Source of the DNA: an uncultured Pseudomonadota bacterium
GTDB taxonomy: Bacteria; Pseudomonadota; Gammaproteobacteria; Burkholderiales; SG8-39
Assembly (NCBI GenBank): GCA_903864555.1
Contig: CAIPGJ010000267.1
Coordinates: 1 to 8,969 of the forward strand
DNA: 8,969 bases
Reading direction: 5' to 3'
A model generated the notes under the pieces. The model had not been told where the DNA came from. It made no database searches and saw only the letters and a list, made by a program, of their open reading frames with translations. How positions within the stretch are numbered: the first letter of the stretch is position 1; each line of letters begins with the position of its first letter. Shown here piece after piece: positions 7,063-8,969 of the stretch. The translations under genes and the position numbers were made by a program.

Positions 7063-7133
7063 GCTGCCCCTCCTGCGCTGCTCGCGCCGCATGATTGATT
7101 GTTGTTGCACTCCGGTGCCCCGGGGTGGCGGCG

Positions 7134-7237
7134 AGAATGACAGAATTCAAACAGGCTGTAAATCGCGTTCCGCCCATCGCCATCCCGTGCGTCAAGCCCC
7201 GCACGCAATTGACCACGCGCTGCCCCTCACTTAACCT
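7134..7237. promoter_or_regulatory. Candidate divergent promoters and a dyad between the flavoenzyme and amidohydrolase genes
   Basis: The 263-bp gap 7063-7325 contains no gene and should hold both promoters. For the minus strand, TTTACA (7162-7157) and CATTCT (7139-7134) are 17 bp apart. For the plus strand, TTGACC (7209-7214) and TAACCT (7232-7237) are also 17 bp apart. Both have good -35 and poor -10 boxes. A dyad, GTCAA (7191-7195) with TTGAC (7209-7213), overlaps the plus-strand -35 and is centred between the two promoters, as an operator for a divergon would be. Another palindrome, CCCCGGGG, sits at 7118-7125. No regulator gene is present in the window. All of this rests on consensus matching by eye. 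Confidence 0.3.
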
Positions 7238-7325
7238 GCGGCCCACCAACGAGAACACGACCAGGGCCGGCAGTGCCATGCCCGAACCGATGGCGAGGAA
7301 CGACAACAAGAAAGGAAGAGGAAGA

Positions 7326-8369
7326 ATGGCTGCCAATGAACCGCTCCGAACGACATTGAGAACCCTGGCTGAACTGGACAGCTGGACAAGACTGGGCCGT
7401 GAGGCGGCTCTCGAACCGGAACTGCCCATCATCGATCCCCACCACCATGTGTGGCATGACAATCGCGGCTGCTACCTGATCGACGAGTTGTCGGCCGACG
7501 TCCATGGTGGCCACAACGTTGTGGCAACGGTATTCGTGCAGACAGGGCCGAACCAGTATCGCGCCGACGGTCCCGAAGAAATGAAGCCGGTGGGCGAAGT
7601 CGAGTTCGTCAACGGCATTGCGGCCATGAGCGCCAGCGGCCGTTTCGGCAAGGCGAAACTGTGTGCCGGCATCGTCGGCTATGCAGACCTGACGCTGGGG
7701 GACAGGGTGCAGCCGGTGCTCGAAGCGCTGATGGCCGCGGGCAACGGCCGGCTGCGCGGGATCCGCCACGGCATGGCCTGGGATGTCGGCAATGCGAAGT
7801 TCGCCCCGCATCAGGTGCGTCATCTGGCACTCGACCCGGCCTTTCGCCAGGGACTGGCTCGCCTGCAGGCGCTGAACCTGTCATTCGATGCCTGGCTGTT
7901 CCACCCACAGCTGCCGGAACTGGCTGACCTCGCCGATGCCTTCCCCGAAGTGCCGATGATCCTCAACCATGTCGGCGGCCTGCTCGGCATCGAGCCCTAC
8001 GAGGGAAAGCGCGAAGAGGTGTTCAAGGTCTGGAGCGTGCACATCCGCGAGCTGGCCCGCCGCCCCAACATTACCTGCAAGGTCGGGGGCCTGGGCATGC
8101 CGCGCTGCGGCTGGGATTTCCACCTGCGCGCAAAGCCGCCCTCCTCGGAGGCGCTGGCTGCAGCCTGGAAACCGTATATCGAATTCTGCATCGAGGCTTT
8201 CGGTCCGGATCGCTGCATGATGGAAAGCAATTACCCGGTGGACAAGAACACCTGCGGCTATGACGTGCTGTGGAACGCGCTCAAGCGCATCACCGCAGGC
8301 TGTTCGGCCGCGGAAAAGGCCGCGATGTACCACGACACGGCGGCACGGGAATACCGGCTTTCCATCTGA
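7326..8369 (+). CDS. Amidohydrolase-2 family protein, lactonase-like (TIM barrel, COG3618 type)
   Basis: The superfamily hydrolyses or decarboxylates small cyclic and acidic substrates; relatives of this type include sugar-lactone and pyrone-dicarboxylate lactonases. ATG 7326 is chosen because a purine-rich ribosome site (AGGAAGAGGAAG) lies just before it; the frame is open upstream to 7095, but those 77 residues are low-complexity and lack family motifs. The product has 347 residues, typical in length. Seen in order: IIDPHHHVWH with the H-x-H pair (His39, His41), VFVQTGPNQY, RGIRHGM (His148), LFHPQ (His193), LNHVGG (His215), CKVGGLGM, and MMESNYPVDK near the C-terminus. At the usual barrel-end Asp (SDYP/SDWP) there is Asn302, so the metal-dependent mechanism may be altered or absent. 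There is no signal peptide, so it is cytoplasmic. It is divergent from the flavoenzyme gene. A lactone-to-hydroxy-acid step feeding that enzyme is attractive but only inferred. Confidence 0.9.
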   Translation: MAANEPLRTTLRTLAELDSWTRLGREAALEPELPIIDPHHHVWHDNRGCYLIDELSADVHGGHNVVATVFVQTGPNQYRADGPEEMKPVGEVEFVNGIAAMSASGRFGKAKLCAGIVGYADLTLGDRVQPVLEALMAAGNGRLRGIRHGMAWDVGNAKFAPHQVRHLALDPAFRQGLARLQALNLSFDAWLFHPQLPELADLADAFPEVPMILNHVGGLLGIEPYEGKREEVFKVWSVHIRELARRPNITCKVGGLGMPRCGWDFHLRAKPPSSEALAAAWKPYIEFCIEAFGPDRCMMESNYPVDKNTCGYDVLWNALKRITAGCSAAEKAAMYHDTAAREYRLSI

Positions 8370-8397
8370 AGAAGGGAGGGAGAATCCCCCGCTGCCA

Positions 8398-8420
8398 CAG
8401 GCATTCAGGCCTTATGCCTG
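8398..8420 (+). terminator. Hairpin downstream of the amidohydrolase gene, possible terminator
   Basis: CAGGCAT (8398-8404) pairs perfectly with ATGCCTG (8414-8420) across a 9-nt loop that itself contains AGGCCT. It starts 28 nt after the amidohydrolase stop. No T-run follows, so it would be a weak intrinsic terminator or a 3'-end stabiliser. Confidence 0.35.
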
Positions 8421-8484
8421 GCGGCCTGGCCCCCATTCGGGCGGGAAAGGACGACCCTGCGCCGGCAGGCTGATATGCCCTCTT

Positions 8485-8501
8485 GGGTCACATTGTGACC
8501 C
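8485..8501. promoter_or_regulatory. Perfect palindrome GGGTCAC-ATT-GTGACCC upstream of pilA
   Basis: A 7-bp arm, 3-bp spacer, 7-bp arm palindrome stands 164 bp before the pilA start and 115 bp after the amidohydrolase stop. It could be a terminator stem (the following bases are GAATTT, not a T-run) or a binding site for a dimeric regulator of pilA. It is not a CRP-type site, whose half-sites TGTGA and TCACA are in the opposite order and further apart. The palindrome is certain; its role is not. Confidence 0.4.
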
Positions 8502-8593
8502 GAATTTGGCAAGCACCCCGCCGCGCTCCTTCCCCGCCCCAATATAGTGAACGTTTCCAGCAGCTTGCCCAACTGACATGGAAATGACGCAAC

Positions 8594-8609
8594 GGGCCTG
8601 ATGTTTGCT
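8594..8609 (+). promoter_or_regulatory. Candidate sigma-54 promoter of pilA
   Basis: The match to TGGCAC-N5-TTGC(A/T) is GGGCCT-N5-TTGCT. The essential GG (8595-8596) and GC (8607-8608) are correctly spaced, and the -12 half is perfect, but the -24 half is degenerate. Transcription would start near 8620, about 45 nt before pilA. Sigma-54 with PilS/PilR is the known control of pilA in Pseudomonas and other pilin genes. The -12 box also lies inside the perfect palindrome TTGCTAGCAA (8605-8614). A sigma-70-like TATAGT (8543-8548) is the alternative but lacks a -35 box. Confidence 0.42.
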
Positions 8610-8665
8610 AGCAAGGAACCACGGCCCACTCCGTGGACCGATCACAAAGCACAAAGGGATCAAAC

Positions 8666-8969
8666 ATGAAATTCGTACAGAAGGGCTTTACGCTGATCGA
8701 ACTGATGATCGTAGTCGCGATCATCGGCATCTTGGCAGCTGTCGCCCTGCCCGCCTATCAGGACTACACCATCCGGGCGAAGGTCTCGGAACTGATCCTG
8801 GCCGCATCCAGCGCGCGCACCGCGATTGCCGAGAAGCTGCAGTCCGATCCCAGCGCCACCAGTTCCATGGGCGTAGGTGTCACCATCAACGTGGTGGGCA
8901 AGATCGCCGGCGCCACCGTTTCAGACGTGGGCATCGTCACCGTCATCGGCAGCAACACATCGTCTTCCA
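8666..8969 (+). CDS. pilA: Type IV major pilin (PilA-like), 3' end cut by window edge
   Basis: Type IV pilins polymerise into surface pili for twitching, adhesion and DNA uptake. The first 101 codons are present; typical pilins have about 140-170 residues. AAAGGGA (8653-8659) lies 6 nt before the ATG. The short leader MKFVQKG ends in the Gly required by prepilin peptidase (PilD). The mature protein begins [20 protein letters not shown] with N-methylated Phe1 and the conserved Glu5, followed by [16 protein letters not shown], the classic N-terminal helix of group-IVa pilins. The region after residue 55 ([18 protein letters not shown]...) is the start of the globular domain and is Ser/Gly/Val-rich. 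The C-terminal disulfide loop is not in view. The gene appears to be separately transcribed from a promoter in 8502-8665. A minor pilin is possible, but the strong match to major pilins makes PilA more likely. Confidence 0.93.
   Translation, partial: MKFVQKGFTLIELMIVVAIIGILAAVALPAYQDYTIRAKVSELILAASSARTAIAEKLQSDPSATSSMGVGVTINVVGKIAGATVSDVGIVTVIGSNTSSS

Noticed and set aside
8485..8501. CRP/FNR binding site
   Set aside because: Half-sites are in the order GTCAC...GTGAC with a 3-bp spacer, the reverse of TGTGA-N6-TCACA, and do not fit TTGAT-N4-ATCAA.
1..8969. CRISPR arrays, tRNA or rRNA genes, phage or toxin-antitoxin modules
   Set aside because: No regularly spaced repeats, no cloverleaf-like segments and no matching protein motifs were seen on either strand.

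Overview
The window is GC-rich and gene-dense. It looks like chromosomal DNA of a betaproteobacterium, most likely Burkholderiales in the Alcaligenaceae/Bordetella sphere. That assignment is an inference from two tctC/Bug-type solute receptors, a short LpoA-like protein beside rsmI, and a pilA-type pilin. I see no rRNA, tRNA, CRISPR array or phage module.

Layout. (1) 1-2297 is a housekeeping block: rsmI (16S rRNA C1402 2'-O-methyltransferase, minus strand, cut by the window start) is divergent from an lpoA-like gene (plus strand). The lpoA-like reading frame is broken by one extra G in an 8-G run (1744-1751). Between the two genes lies a 201-bp element with 30-bp terminal inverted repeats (24/30 matching), resembling a non-autonomous MITE-type insertion. 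(2) 2298-8369 is a metabolic/transport cassette. It holds a Bug receptor gene on the plus strand, convergent with a minus-strand group of three: an FMN-dependent 2-hydroxyacid dehydrogenase, a second Bug receptor, and a six-Asp-box (BNR-type) propeller protein. Divergent from this group is an amidohydrolase-2/lactonase-like gene on the plus strand. (3) 8370-8665 is a non-coding stretch with a hairpin, a perfect 17-bp palindrome and a possible sigma-54 promoter. (4) 8666-8969 is the 5' part of a type IV major pilin gene, running off the window.

How the genes may work together (inference): the two receptors would capture an organic acid in the periplasm, the lactonase-like enzyme could open a lactone or related ester, and the flavoenzyme could oxidise a 2-hydroxy acid to a 2-keto acid. 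The propeller protein's role is unknown. No permease (TctA/TctB) or regulator is present in the window. I do not see convincing evidence for a radically new system. The observations most worth checking are the MITE-like element, the lpoA frameshift, and the altered active-site positions in the flavoenzyme and the amidohydrolase.
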